DNA of 64,000 bases from an uncultured Aequorivita sp. (GCA_937125455.1 CAKZLK010000043.1:372001-436000); one strand, 5' to 3'. Shown: positions 9,351-17,911, numbered from the stretch's first letter. Program-made: numbers and translations. The notes: generated from the letters alone by a model not told the origin.

Positions 9351-10703
9351 ATGGCAATAGAAGAATACGATGTTTTTGTAATAGGAACCGGAACTGCGGG
9401 GAAGACTGTAGCATACGATTGTGCTGCTGAAGGAATGAAAGTTGCAATTGCAGACAACCGTGAATTTGGAGGAACTTGCGCAAACCGCGGTTGTGACCCG
9501 AAAAAAGTTTTGGTGGGAATTACTGAAGCGATGCAACTTTCAGAAAATTTAAAAGGAAAAGGAATAGTTTCAGTCCCAAAGATTGATTGGGCGGCACTTC
9601 AGAAATTCAAATCTACTTTTACGAGTGCTGTCCCTGCAGCAACTGAAAGGGATTTGAAAGAAGCTGGCATAGATATGTATCATCAATCTCCAAAGTTTCT
9701 GGATGAAAACACGCTTTCTGTTGAAGGGAAAACGATTAAGGCTAAGAAAATTGTAATCGCAACCGGACAAAAACCAATGGAATTGAAAATTCCTGGAAGG
9801 GAACATTTAATGATAAGTGACGACTTCCTAGAATTGGAAGAACTGCCCGAAAGTATTGTATTTGTTGGCGCGGGTTATATCGGGATGGAATTTGCACACA
9901 TTGCGGCTCGTTGTGGAGCGAAAGTTACTGTTGTGGAATTTGGAGAACGGCCGCTCGCACCTTTTGAAGCCGATATTGTTTCGCACCTCACAAAAGCTTC
10001 GGAAAAGCTTGGGATAGAATTTATCTTCAACGCACAGGTTTCCAAAGTGGAAAAACTTCAAAAAAACTATCGTGTTTCCTTTCAAAAAAATGGCAAAACA
10101 GCATCTGTTGATGCCAGAATGGTTTTTAATACTGCGGGTCGCGTGCCATCCATTGACGAACTAGATTTGGAAAAAGGAAATGTTGCTTTTGAGAAAAATG
10201 GTATTTCTGTGAATGATTACCTTCAGAATACCACTAACAAAAATGTGTATGCTTGTGGTGATGTTTCTGCAAGTGGTTCGCTTCCCTTGACGCCAACTTC
10301 TTCGCAGGAAGCGCGGATTGTTTCGTTAAATATCCGCAAAGGAAACCATACCAAAATGGATTTTCCTCCCGTTCCTTCTGTTGTTTTTACTATTCCAAAA
10401 GTGGCCTCCATCGGTTTGACGGAAGAACAGGCAAAAGAAAAGGGCTATGATTATGTGGTGGAATATAAAAGCGTGCCTAAATGGTTCAATTCGAAACGAA
10501 TTAATGAAGAAGTTTACGCATATAAAACTATTGTAGACAAGGATAGAAATCTTGTTTTGGGAGCGCATATTATTGCTTCGGAAGCTGGAGAAATGATCAA
10601 TTTATTTGTTCTCGCAATGTGCGGAAAACTCACTACGGAAAACATAAAAGCGATGATTTTTGCCTACCCTACTTGGGGAAATGATATTAAGGGAATGGTT
10701 TAA
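9351..10703 (+). CDS. FAD-dependent pyridine nucleotide-disulfide oxidoreductase
   Basis: Flavoprotein of the glutathione reductase/lipoamide dehydrogenase/mercuric reductase superfamily. FAD-binding GTGTAGKTVAYDCA is at about 12-25, the redox-active pair Cys43 and Cys48 lies in GGTCANRGCDPKK, and the NAD(P)H-binding GAGYIGMEFAHIAA and second FAD motif YACGDV follow. The C-terminus reads FAYPTWGND, so the catalytic His of the usual HPT motif is replaced by Tyr439. The ATG at 9351 is chosen over 9309 because residue 2 onward is the canonical Rossmann start. Substrate unknown; it lacks the extra HMA domain of many mercuric reductases. Divergent from mfd. Confidence 0.85.
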   Translation: MAIEEYDVFVIGTGTAGKTVAYDCAAEGMKVAIADNREFGGTCANRGCDPKKVLVGITEAMQLSENLKGKGIVSVPKIDWAALQKFKSTFTSAVPAATERDLKEAGIDMYHQSPKFLDENTLSVEGKTIKAKKIVIATGQKPMELKIPGREHLMISDDFLELEELPESIVFVGAGYIGMEFAHIAARCGAKVTVVEFGERPLAPFEADIVSHLTKASEKLGIEFIFNAQVSKVEKLQKNYRVSFQKNGKTASVDARMVFNTAGRVPSIDELDLEKGNVAFEKNGISVNDYLQNTTNKNVYACGDVSASGSLPLTPTSSQEARIVSLNIRKGNHTKMDFPPVPSVVFTIPKVASIGLTEEQAKEKGYDYVVEYKSVPKWFNSKRINEEVYAYKTIVDKDRNLVLGAHIIASEAGEMINLFVLAMCGKLTTENIKAMIFAYPTWGNDIKGMV

Positions 10704-10733
10704 AAAGTACGAAGTCGGAAGTAAGAAGTAAGA
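10704..10733. repeat. Purine-rich GAAGT/GTAAG spacer repeat
   Basis: The gap between the oxidoreductase and TspO-like genes holds short near-tandem units (GAAGT, GGAAGTAAG, GAAGTAAGAG). Low-complexity purine spacers of this kind are common between convergent genes in flavobacteria. No hairpin or function can be assigned. Confidence 0.3.
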
Positions 10734-10735
10734 GA

Positions 10736-11533
10736 TTATCTGTTTAAATATTCTTTGCATTTATTCACAGGACTGGTATCACGATTTTTAAATGCGTGAT
10801 AACTGCTACTTACAAAAAGAACCGCTGCTACAGCAATTGCAGCGTAGGCAACCGTTTGGCTCACTTCCCAATTGGCAACGGCTATAGCTGCCAAGGCCCA
10901 AACTCCCACTAAGGCGAATTCGCGCATATTTCGTTTCCAGGTAACAACCAGATTTATTATTCCTGCTATTATAATCATTGTAACAGCCCAAGAAATTTCA
11001 CTGTAGCCCCACGCTTCCCATCTGATGCTCGTTAAATAGGCCGCAACATTTGCAATGCTTGCAACGGTAACCCAACCGCTATAAAACACGAAAGGCCACC
11101 AGAGAAAAACTATTACGGAAATGGGTGCATCCCAAAGTTCCATTCGGTTGTTCATTACAATTTTAAGGAGTGAGTAAAGCAATACGAAAATGGCGAGAAT
11201 GGAGAATTCCATATAACCATAAAGCCAAAAAGTAATCCACATAATATTGGCAAAGCAGGAAAGCACAAACCACCAACCAGTTTTTAGAATAAATTCATCA
11301 TCGCGAACTTTTGTGAAAAGGCTTCTACTTTGATAAATTACAAACCCTAAAAGCATCAAATAAATAAGACCCCAAATGGAAAAAGCATATCCGGCTGGAG
11401 TGAAAAGATTTTTTGATGAATTTGAAATTTCTCCAATGGTGGTGCCATTTATAGCTCCTGTGTTGGAAAGATAGTTTACAAAAACTGTTGCCACGAAGGC
11501 AATGATGTTGGCTATTTGTAATGGTTTTTTCAT
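10736..11533 (-). CDS. TspO/MBR-like tryptophan-rich membrane protein
   Basis: 265-aa integral membrane protein with about seven to eight hydrophobic segments and many Trp residues. The stretch FTPAGYAFSIWGLIYLMLLG near residues 47-66 resembles the F-P-x-x-F-x-x-W-x-x-L-Y signature of TspO/MBR sensory proteins, which bind tetrapyrroles or sterols; this protein is longer than the classic five-helix TspO (about 160 aa). The C-terminal extension adds two or three helices. It overlaps no neighbour and starts 6 bases after pdeM ends on the same strand, so may be read through from the repair operon. Function otherwise unknown. Confidence 0.65.
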   Translation of the reverse strand: MKKPLQIANIIAFVATVFVNYLSNTGAINGTTIGEISNSSKNLFTPAGYAFSIWGLIYLMLLGFVIYQSRSLFTKVRDDEFILKTGWWFVLSCFANIMWITFWLYGYMEFSILAIFVLLYSLLKIVMNNRMELWDAPISVIVFLWWPFVFYSGWVTVASIANVAAYLTSIRWEAWGYSEISWAVTMIIIAGIINLVVTWKRNMREFALVGVWALAAIAVANWEVSQTVAYAAIAVAAVLFVSSSYHAFKNRDTSPVNKCKEYLNR

Positions 11534-11539
11534 AATGGG

Positions 11540-12181
11540 TTAGTTTTTCGAAACACAAATTACTTCTCCTTCCACAATGGCAAAAACTTCATCCCTTTCC
11601 GAGGGTTTTAAAATATGTTTCCCCGTAAAGTTACCAAAAGCGGGAAGAATAAGTTGATTTTCAGATTTATAAAAACAGGCAAATCTTAAATATTGTCTGC
11701 CCACACCTCTCATTCGGACTCCGGGGTGTATATGACCAGAAAAATTGAAAGTTCCCTTTATTTCTGTGGGATGGTGGGTTAAATGAAAGCTGTCCAATAA
11801 CAATTCATCAAAGACTTTTACACCCAAATCCTCATATAAATATTTCGGAATTATGTCGTGATTGCCTGAAATTAGTATTACTTCCGCTTTTGTATATTCC
11901 ACCCATTTTTCAAAATCCTGCCATTCCTCATTCAGTTTACTGTGAAATAAATCGCCCAAAAAACAGATGGCTTCCGGTTGAAAATAATTACTGATTTCAG
12001 TAAGTTTTCCAAGATTTTCAAAAGCTGCATTTGCAGGAACCGGGGCTCCGTGTTTTCTGAAATGCGACACTTTTCCCAAATGCACATCCGCAATCAGCAA
12101 CATTTTTTTGTTCTGCCAAAAGATGGCGCCACTTGGGTGTAAAGTAAAATCGTTGTTATGTATTTTGATGTTTTGAATCAT
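11540..12181 (-). CDS. pdeM: Ligase-associated metallophosphoesterase PdeM
   Basis: Calcineurin-like metallophosphoesterase of the ligase-associated DNA damage response set. The five metal-binding blocks are visible: IADVHLGK (D-x-H), FLGDLFH (GD), ISGNHD (GNHD), LTHHP and FSGHIHPG (GHxH). About 213 aa, the usual size. Its start overlaps the end of the Lhr-like helicase gene by 4 bases, showing translational coupling. The phosphoesterase or nuclease activity is inferred from the family. Together with the helicase, ligase and MBL exonuclease it forms a conserved bacterial repair cassette. Confidence 0.9.
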   Translation of the reverse strand: MIQNIKIHNNDFTLHPSGAIFWQNKKMLLIADVHLGKVSHFRKHGAPVPANAAFENLGKLTEISNYFQPEAICFLGDLFHSKLNEEWQDFEKWVEYTKAEVILISGNHDIIPKYLYEDLGVKVFDELLLDSFHLTHHPTEIKGTFNFSGHIHPGVRMRGVGRQYLRFACFYKSENQLILPAFGNFTGKHILKPSERDEVFAIVEGEVICVSKN

Positions 12182-14637
12182 TTTTCCAATAGCAAAGTCA
12201 TTTTCTTAATCCTATCCGCCAATTTTTCCGAAGAAAGTTTTGCCCGCAGTCCATCTGTAATGATTGGAAAACTAAACGGGGTGGCTTTTTCGCACTGTTT
12301 CCAAATTATTTTTTGGTGATTGATACGTTCCAAAACTTGACGCAAGCGCCCTTCCTCTAATTGATGTTCAAAAGTTTCGCGGTAGGCCTGAAGATACAAA
12401 AGATTGTCCGGCTCATAATCCCGAAATACATCGAAAAGCAATTGGCTATTGCTTTGCAGATGCTTTGTTTTAATGACTTTATTTGGATAGCCTTGAAAAA
12501 CCATTCCACTAATTACTGCAATATCGCGGAACTTTCTACGCGCCAATTCGGTATAATTCAAACTTTTTTGAAGATCCTGATATAAATATTCCGCCGAAAA
12601 AAGATTGTTATCAAGCACTGTTTGAATATCCAAAAACTGATCGCTCAAAAGTTCAAAACCGTAATCATTATAGGCCAAAGAAAAAGAAATGGGAGACAGC
12701 AAACTGATTCTGTAAGCCAACAAACTGCTCATTGCTTCGTGCACAAATCGGCCTTCAAAGGGATAGAAAAGGGAATGATATCCATCACGGGTTTTAAAGG
12801 TTTCAATCAAAAATTCATTCTCTCCGGGAACAATACTTTCGCGTTCCTGACGGTCAAAAATGTCACTCAAAGCCTTTAATTCTGGCGTGTTCCTTTTATG
12901 GTCTGCTTCGCTTTGCATTTCTTCGCGAAGAATTTTACTCATTTGTGAAGAAAGCGGCAACCGACCGCCCAAAAAGCTGGCTATTTTTCCTGATTTCTTT
13001 GTAGATTTTCGCACCTGAGCCTGCATTTGCCGAAGTCGAACCAATTCTAAAGTTCGCCCCGCAAATACAAAACTATCACCGATCTTTAATTTACTTATAA
13101 ACCATTCCTCGATTGTGCCAATAAACCCGCCAGAAACGTATTTTACAAGCATCATCGAATCGCTCACAATTGTGCCAATACTTAATCGGTGCATCATTGC
13201 AATTTGTCTGCTTTCCACTATAAAAAGTCCTTCGGGAGTAACTTCTACTTTTTTATATTCATCGTAGGCTTTCAAACTTTGACTTCCCAAAGTGATAAAA
13301 TTTAGGCACCAATTCCATTGTTCCTCGGTAATTCCCTGAAAGCAAAAGGTATTTTTTATTTCGGGAAAAATCTCCTTCGGAAAAAATCCGTTGCCTACAG
13401 CGAGGCTTACCAAATATTGAATCAATACGTCGAAACTGAGTAAATACGGGATTCTATCTTCGACAACTTCATCCTTTACAGCTCTTTTTAAAGCGGAAGC
13501 TTCCAAAAGTTCCAAAGCGTGGGTGGGCAAAAAATAAATCACAGATGGCTCGCCCGGTCTGTGATTGCTTCGCCCTGCCCGTTGCAAGAATTTCGCAACC
13601 CCTTTGGGGCCTCCGATTTGGATTACGGTTTCCACGGGTGCAAAATCAACGCCTAAATCCAAACTTGAAGTTGCAACCACTGCGGTTAAAGATTCGTTTC
13701 TAATTGCCTGTTCCACCCAAAGGCGGGTGTCTTTGCCGATGCTCCCGTGGTGCATCGCAATTTCACCAGCGAATTCGGGATGTTTTTCAAGGATCTTTTG
13801 AAACCAAATTTCGCATTGGCCTCGCGTGTTGGTAAAAATAAGTGTGGTTTTACTCGCTTTTATAATTGGGATTATTTCTTCCAATAGATGCAATCCCAAA
13901 TGTCCGCGCCACGGAAAGGTTTCCATTTTTTTGGGAATAATGGAACGGACTTCTATCTTAGATTTTTGACTTGCTTTAATTAAAATTGAATTTTTTCTGA
14001 ATTCCGGATCCATTCCCAACAGCACATCTTGGGCTTCTTCAAGATTTCCTATAGTGGCTGAAATTCCCCAAATTCTCAATTTCGGGGAAACGGTTTTTAA
14101 TCGCGAAAGCGCCAATTCCATTTGAACACCTCGTTTGCTTCCCAAAAGCTCGTGCCATTCGTCAACCACAATAGCGGTCAACGTTTTAAACGTTTTATCA
14201 TACCCTTTTGAAGCAAGTAAGAGCATCAAACTTTCGGGCGTAGTAATCAGCAAATCGGGCATTTCCCTTTTTTGTTTTGCGCGCTCACTTTGTGAAGTGT
14301 CGCCAGTACGTATTCCTACCGTCAATCCCGTTTCCAAATCATCCGCAACACGTTGCGCTGCTTGCTGAATTTCTACCGAAAGCGCACGTAAAGGCGTAAT
14401 CCAAATAGCTTTAATGCCTTTGGTGTGTTTGGTTTTGTAATTAGGATTTTCCTTTAAATATTGCAGCACAACTGGAAACCATAGCGCGTATGTTTTCCCG
14501 CTTCCTGTTGGCGCGTTTAGCAAGCCGTGTTTTCCTTCAAGAAAGGCTTTCCACGTTTTCTGTTGAAAGGGAAATGGTTTCCAATCTTTTGAGTGAAACC
14601 ACGTGTTCGCTATATCTATAAATTGCTTGTTACTCAA
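12178..14637 (-). CDS. Ligase-associated DEXH-box DNA helicase (Lhr-like)
   Basis: 819-aa superfamily 2 helicase of the ligase-associated DNA damage response type, related to the core of Lhr. Visible motifs: Q-motif region FPFQQKTW, Walker A APTGSGKTYALW, motif Ia TPLRALS, motif II VVDEWHE (DEWH), motif III SATIGNLEEA, and motif VI LQRAGRSNHRPG. The C-terminal part is the winged-helix/Lhr core domain. Start is TTG at 14637 (MSNKQFIDIANTWF); there is no ATG near. A 4-base overlap couples it to pdeM. It is separated from the ligase gene by a ~500-base element with a broken DUF559 gene, an interruption of a normally tight operon. Confidence 0.93.
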   Translation of the reverse strand: MSNKQFIDIANTWFHSKDWKPFPFQQKTWKAFLEGKHGLLNAPTGSGKTYALWFPVVLQYLKENPNYKTKHTKGIKAIWITPLRALSVEIQQAAQRVADDLETGLTVGIRTGDTSQSERAKQKREMPDLLITTPESLMLLLASKGYDKTFKTLTAIVVDEWHELLGSKRGVQMELALSRLKTVSPKLRIWGISATIGNLEEAQDVLLGMDPEFRKNSILIKASQKSKIEVRSIIPKKMETFPWRGHLGLHLLEEIIPIIKASKTTLIFTNTRGQCEIWFQKILEKHPEFAGEIAMHHGSIGKDTRLWVEQAIRNESLTAVVATSSLDLGVDFAPVETVIQIGGPKGVAKFLQRAGRSNHRPGEPSVIYFLPTHALELLEASALKRAVKDEVVEDRIPYLLSFDVLIQYLVSLAVGNGFFPKEIFPEIKNTFCFQGITEEQWNWCLNFITLGSQSLKAYDEYKKVEVTPEGLFIVESRQIAMMHRLSIGTIVSDSMMLVKYVSGGFIGTIEEWFISKLKIGDSFVFAGRTLELVRLRQMQAQVRKSTKKSGKIASFLGGRLPLSSQMSKILREEMQSEADHKRNTPELKALSDIFDRQERESIVPGENEFLIETFKTRDGYHSLFYPFEGRFVHEAMSSLLAYRISLLSPISFSLAYNDYGFELLSDQFLDIQTVLDNNLFSAEYLYQDLQKSLNYTELARRKFRDIAVISGMVFQGYPNKVIKTKHLQSNSQLLFDVFRDYEPDNLLYLQAYRETFEHQLEEGRLRQVLERINHQKIIWKQCEKATPFSFPIITDGLRAKLSSEKLADRIKKMTLLLEK

Positions 14638-14659
14638 ACTGTTGTTAATTTTTAAAAAG

Positions 14660-14704
14660 CTCCTTCCCTTTTAAAGGGAAGGTGTCAGCTATGCTGACGG
14701 AAGG
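14660..14704 (-). repeat. Double-hairpin repeat, left end of DUF559 element
   Basis: Two adjacent hairpins: CCTTCCCTT (14662-14670) pairs with AAGGGAAGG (14674-14682), and GTCAGC (14684-14689) pairs with GCTGAC (14693-14698) across a TAT loop. GGAAGG occurs on both sides of the small hairpin (14677-14682 minus one base, and 14699-14704), so the CCTTCC arm could pair with either copy. The architecture (large pyrimidine/purine hairpin, TG, small hairpin, CGG) is matched in inverted orientation at 15105-15151. REP-like by structure. Confidence 0.75.
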
Positions 14705-14705
14705 G

Positions 14706-15074
14706 TTATGGACAATTTTTAAAATGGTTTTTAATATCCTTTAACACAGATGGCAAAAAGTCAAAAACCATTTTATTCTCAAAACGAATAATTGTAAAAC
14801 CTAAATTCTCTAAATCTTTTTCTCGTTTTCAGTCATATTCCTCTGTGGTATTATTTAAATGTACTTGTCCATCAAGTTCAACAATCAATTTTTCTGAAGG
14901 ACAGTAAAAATCAACGATATAATGTTTTATACTGTGCTGTCTTCGAAACTTTCTGTCATCAAGTTTTGAACCTTTTAAATAATTCCAGAGAAATGCTTCT
15001 GCAGAAGTCGAATTATTCCGAAGAGATTTACGATAAACCTCCATTTCCTTCAAATTATGGATTTGCTTCTTCAT
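14706..15074 (-). pseudogene. DUF559 (Vsr-like) endonuclease gene with in-frame TGA
   Basis: From the ATG at 15074 the frame reads a DUF559 protein, a PD-(D/E)xK nuclease-like family related to very-short-patch repair enzymes: N-terminal RKSLRNNSTSAEAFLWNYLK, then KFRRQHSIKHYIVDFYCP and LIVELDGQVH with the candidate metal-binding Asp and Glu residues. After EEYD a TGA (14829-14831) interrupts, but the same frame continues for another 40 codons with recognisable family sequence (KREKDLENLGFTIIRFEN) to a TAA at 14706. A single C-to-T change of CGA to TGA would explain it. Flanked on both sides by related double-hairpin repeats. Likely inactive, or expressed as an 81-aa truncated form retaining the nuclease core. 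Confidence 0.8.
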
Positions 15075-15104
15075 AAATTAAATTTAATCAAAAACTGGCT
15101 TAAA

Positions 15105-15151
15105 CCACCCCGTCTCGCCAGCGAGCCACCCCTCCTTGAAAAAAGGAGGGG
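15105..15151 (+). repeat. Double-hairpin repeat, right end of DUF559 element
   Basis: CTCGC (15114-15118) pairs with GCGAG (15121-15125), then CCCCTCCTT (15129-15137) pairs with AAGGAGGGG (15143-15151) around a GAAAA loop. Read from the outside inwards it has the same order as the left repeat: polypurine/polypyrimidine hairpin, TG, small hairpin, CGG. CCACCCC occurs on both sides of the small hairpin, as GGAAGG does in the left copy. It ends 6 bases from the ligase stop. Confidence 0.75.
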
Positions 15152-15157
15152 AATTAT

Positions 15158-16750
15158 TTACTTCGGAATAAGCGATTTCAAATCATCCAAAGTGTTCGCT
15201 TCCTCAATGGGTTTGTCTTTCCGCCAACGAAGTATTCTCGGAAAACGGGTTGCAATACCACTTTTGTGGCGACTGCTTTCAGCGATTCCTTCAAAAGCGA
15301 TTTCAAAAACGTGTTCCGGTGTTACACTTCTAACTGGGCCAAAACGTTCCAAAGTATTTCGTTTTATCCACGCATCTACTTGCCGAAATTCAGCGTCCGT
15401 CAAACCTGAATAGGCTTTGGCAAAGGTGACCAATTCACCATCATCCCACAGTGCAAAGGTATAGTCTGTGTAAAGATTGGCTCGCCTTCCGTGGCCGCGC
15501 ATTGCATAGGTTAAAACAGCGTCAATGGTGAATGGATCGATTTTCCATTTCCACCAATCGCCCTTTTTTCTTCCCACTAAATACGGTGAATCCTTTCGTT
15601 TCAGCATCAAACCTTCACTACGTTTTTCTCGTGAAAGATCTCTTTCCGCGGCAGCTTCTTCCCAAGTTTCAAAATTCATTGTTTCGCTTAAATAGATTCC
15701 AATTTCTTCGGAATTAATTTGTTGAATCATTTCATCCAAAATCTTTCTTCTTTCTGAAAAAGGTGTTTGCCGAATATCTTCGCCATTCCACTCAAGCAAA
15801 TCGTACGCATTTAGAATTACAGGCGTTTTTTTCAAAAGTGCTTTTGAAATATTCTTCCTTCCAATTCTGGTTTGAAGGGCATTGAAATTGCCGATTTCCC
15901 CCTCTCCGAAAGGTAAAATTTCGCCGTCAATTACAGTTCCATTTGGGACAGCTTTCAAAAATTCTTGAAACTCAGGATATTTATCAGTCACCAATTCTTC
16001 GCCCCGCGACCAAACAAAAACCTCATCATTTCTTAAAATTACTTGGCTGCGGATGCCATCCCATTTGTGCTCAAAACTCCAATCGGAAATAGGGCCCAAA
16101 TCTTTTTGAAAATTATCCTCTACCGCATAGGCCAAATAAAAAGGATAGGGTTTGCTGAGGTAATCTTCCTCGTTTTGCTCGAGGATTAGCTTTTTATAGG
16201 TAGTTTTTTCTGGCGTCCAATCGCCCATTAATTTGTAGGCGAGAATATCTTCATCAATTCCCGTTGCTTTGGAAAGGGCGCGTGTCATTAATTTCTGACT
16301 TACACCGATTCGGAAACTTCCCGTAATAATTTTATTGAACACGAAACGTTCAAAATAATTTAGCGCCAACCAATTGTCGTGCAGGTATTTCTTTTTTTCT
16401 TCTTCGGGCAGCGTTCGGAGTTCAATAATTTCCGAAACAAATTGCGAAAGTGATTTTTCGGTATGCTTCTCGGAAGTCGGTAAAATCAATGCAATCGTTT
16501 CCGCTAAATCGCCCACAATATGATAACTTTCCTCAAAAAGCCAAAGCGGAATTCCGCTAATTTCTGTAGCCCAAAGTCGAAGTAAAGTCGTATTTACGGG
16601 ACGTTTCGGCCGTCGATGCGAAAGGATGGCGATTGTCCAAAGTTTATCGGCATCATTTGCATTTTGAAAATACGCAGTAAGCGCCGCCACCTTTTCATTG
16701 GTTTTGTTGGTGCTGTCAAGCTTTTTTATGAGTTGGGCGAAATCTTTCAA
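15158..16750 (-). CDS. ATP-dependent DNA ligase (ligase-associated repair cassette)
   Basis: 530-aa ATP-dependent ligase that seals nicks via an enzyme-AMP intermediate. The adenylated lysine is Lys229 in SFEHKWDGIR (KxDG motif I); further nucleotidyltransferase motifs are DGEILPF, EGLMLKRKDSPY and the WWKWK motif V, followed by an OB-fold. An alpha-helical DNA-binding domain occupies about residues 1-200. Start is TTG at 16750, only 3 bases after the exonuclease stop, so the two are co-translated. This is an accessory repair ligase; the replicative NAD-dependent LigA would be elsewhere. Downstream lies the DUF559 element, then the helicase and PdeM. Confidence 0.94.
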   Translation of the reverse strand: MKDFAQLIKKLDSTNKTNEKVAALTAYFQNANDADKLWTIAILSHRRPKRPVNTTLLRLWATEISGIPLWLFEESYHIVGDLAETIALILPTSEKHTEKSLSQFVSEIIELRTLPEEEKKKYLHDNWLALNYFERFVFNKIITGSFRIGVSQKLMTRALSKATGIDEDILAYKLMGDWTPEKTTYKKLILEQNEEDYLSKPYPFYLAYAVEDNFQKDLGPISDWSFEHKWDGIRSQVILRNDEVFVWSRGEELVTDKYPEFQEFLKAVPNGTVIDGEILPFGEGEIGNFNALQTRIGRKNISKALLKKTPVILNAYDLLEWNGEDIRQTPFSERRKILDEMIQQINSEEIGIYLSETMNFETWEEAAAERDLSREKRSEGLMLKRKDSPYLVGRKKGDWWKWKIDPFTIDAVLTYAMRGHGRRANLYTDYTFALWDDGELVTFAKAYSGLTDAEFRQVDAWIKRNTLERFGPVRSVTPEHVFEIAFEGIAESSRHKSGIATRFPRILRWRKDKPIEEANTLDDLKSLIPK

Positions 16751-16753
16751 GGT

Positions 16754-17776
16754 TTAATCTTCGTTTTCAATTTTCTTTTCGGTTTCAGAACTTTCTTCTT
16801 CGTATTGTGTTTTTTCTGTTCGAGCATCGTAACCTAATTCTTCCCTTAAATAGCGCGAAAAAATATCGGTATACCCGTGGGTAGCGATTACTTTTTCGCA
16901 ACCCGTAGCATCAATTACTGAAAGCAAACCCTCCCAATCTGCGTGATCGCTTAGTACGAATCCGCGATCGACTGCTCTTCTTCTTCGTGCACCGCGAAAA
17001 GTCATCCAACCGCTTGCAGAAGCTGTAACATACGGTACGAATCTTCTAATCCAAGTGCTACCGTGGGCGCTGGGCGGTGCTACAATTATATTTCCTTTTA
17101 TTTCTTCTTTTGAAGTATCGCGGGTTATTAATGTAGTTTCGGGTAACTCATAAAATGGACGAACCACTTCGGTCATATTTTCAACAGCGCCATGGGTGTA
17201 AATTTTTCCGATGGAAGTGTCCAAATGTTTCAATATTCGCTGAGCTTTTCCCAAGCTGTAACCAAAGAGAATCGAGGTTCTGCCCTCACTTTTATTGGTT
17301 GCCCACCATTCGTTTATATCTTTAAAAACTTCAGCTTGTGGCTCCCATTTAAAGGCAGGCAAACCGAAAGTACATTCTGTAATAAAAGTGTGGCATTTTA
17401 CTGGTTCATAAACTTCTGCCAAGCCATCATTTTCAGTTTTGAAATCGCCAGTAAAAACCCAAACTTCACCTTTATATTCAACACGGACCTGTGACGACGC
17501 AATAATATGTCCTGCGGGATGCAGTGAAAATTTCACTCCATTAATTGTAAAGGTTTCATTCCAAGCCTTTCCAGTGACAGAAATATCCCCCAAACGGTGT
17601 TTGATTATCGGGATATTGTTGGTGTGTGTAATATATTGTTTATGGCCCCAACGACTGTGATCGGCATGGCCGTGGGTTACGATGCATTTATCCACTGGCC
17701 GCCAAGCATCGATATAAACGTTGGCTTTTTCGCAGTAAATACCTTTATCATTAAAAACCAATAAGGGTTGATTCAT
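16754..17776 (-). CDS. Ligase-associated MBL-fold DNA exonuclease
   Basis: First gene of the ligase-associated DNA damage response operon. A metallo-beta-lactamase/beta-CASP-like nuclease related to the SNM1/Artemis and CPSF group: metal-binding VTHGHADHSRWGH, HPAGHIIASSQVRVE, FTGDFK and, near the C-terminus, LSDHADW and THGYTD. 340 aa, typical for the family. Charged acidic tail after residue 315. The start ATG lies 17 bases from an 8-base inverted repeat that may be a control site. Exonuclease activity is inferred from family annotation. Confidence 0.9.
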   Translation of the reverse strand: MNQPLLVFNDKGIYCEKANVYIDAWRPVDKCIVTHGHADHSRWGHKQYITHTNNIPIIKHRLGDISVTGKAWNETFTINGVKFSLHPAGHIIASSQVRVEYKGEVWVFTGDFKTENDGLAEVYEPVKCHTFITECTFGLPAFKWEPQAEVFKDINEWWATNKSEGRTSILFGYSLGKAQRILKHLDTSIGKIYTHGAVENMTEVVRPFYELPETTLITRDTSKEEIKGNIIVAPPSAHGSTWIRRFVPYVTASASGWMTFRGARRRRAVDRGFVLSDHADWEGLLSVIDATGCEKVIATHGYTDIFSRYLREELGYDARTEKTQYEEESSETEKKIENED

Positions 17777-17792
17777 AAATTTCTTTTCAGTT

Positions 17793-17820
17793 TTTCAGTA
17801 GTAGTCTAAAAATACTGAAA
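17793..17820. promoter_or_regulatory. Inverted repeat upstream of the repair operon
   Basis: TTTCAGTA (17793-17800) and TACTGAAA (17813-17820) form an 8-base perfect inverted repeat with a 12-base spacer, 17 bases before the exonuclease ATG. Position and symmetry suit an operator for a dimeric regulator of the DNA-repair operon, or a leader hairpin; neither is proven. Confidence 0.4.
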
Positions 17821-17911
17821 GCTTGTGTTGCAACATTCTCCATTAAGAAAAGTTTAGGGTGAAATATTTTAAAAAAGTTAATGAAGAAAAAATGGTAGCA
17901 GATTGCTTCGC

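Noticed and set aside
9249-9536. N-terminal extension of mfd by 96 residues
   Set aside because: Cys/Ser/Phe-rich, not TRCF-like, overlaps the divergent oxidoreductase and the mfd promoter.
14829-14831. TGA recoding (selenocysteine or alternative code)
   Set aside because: TGA ends normal genes nearby (for example the YraN-like gene at 3230), no SECIS-like need, and the family usually has no Sec/Cys here.
17792-17820. LexA-type SOS box for the ligase operon
   Set aside because: The palindrome does not match a known LexA consensus for this phylum that I can state; kept only as an inverted repeat.
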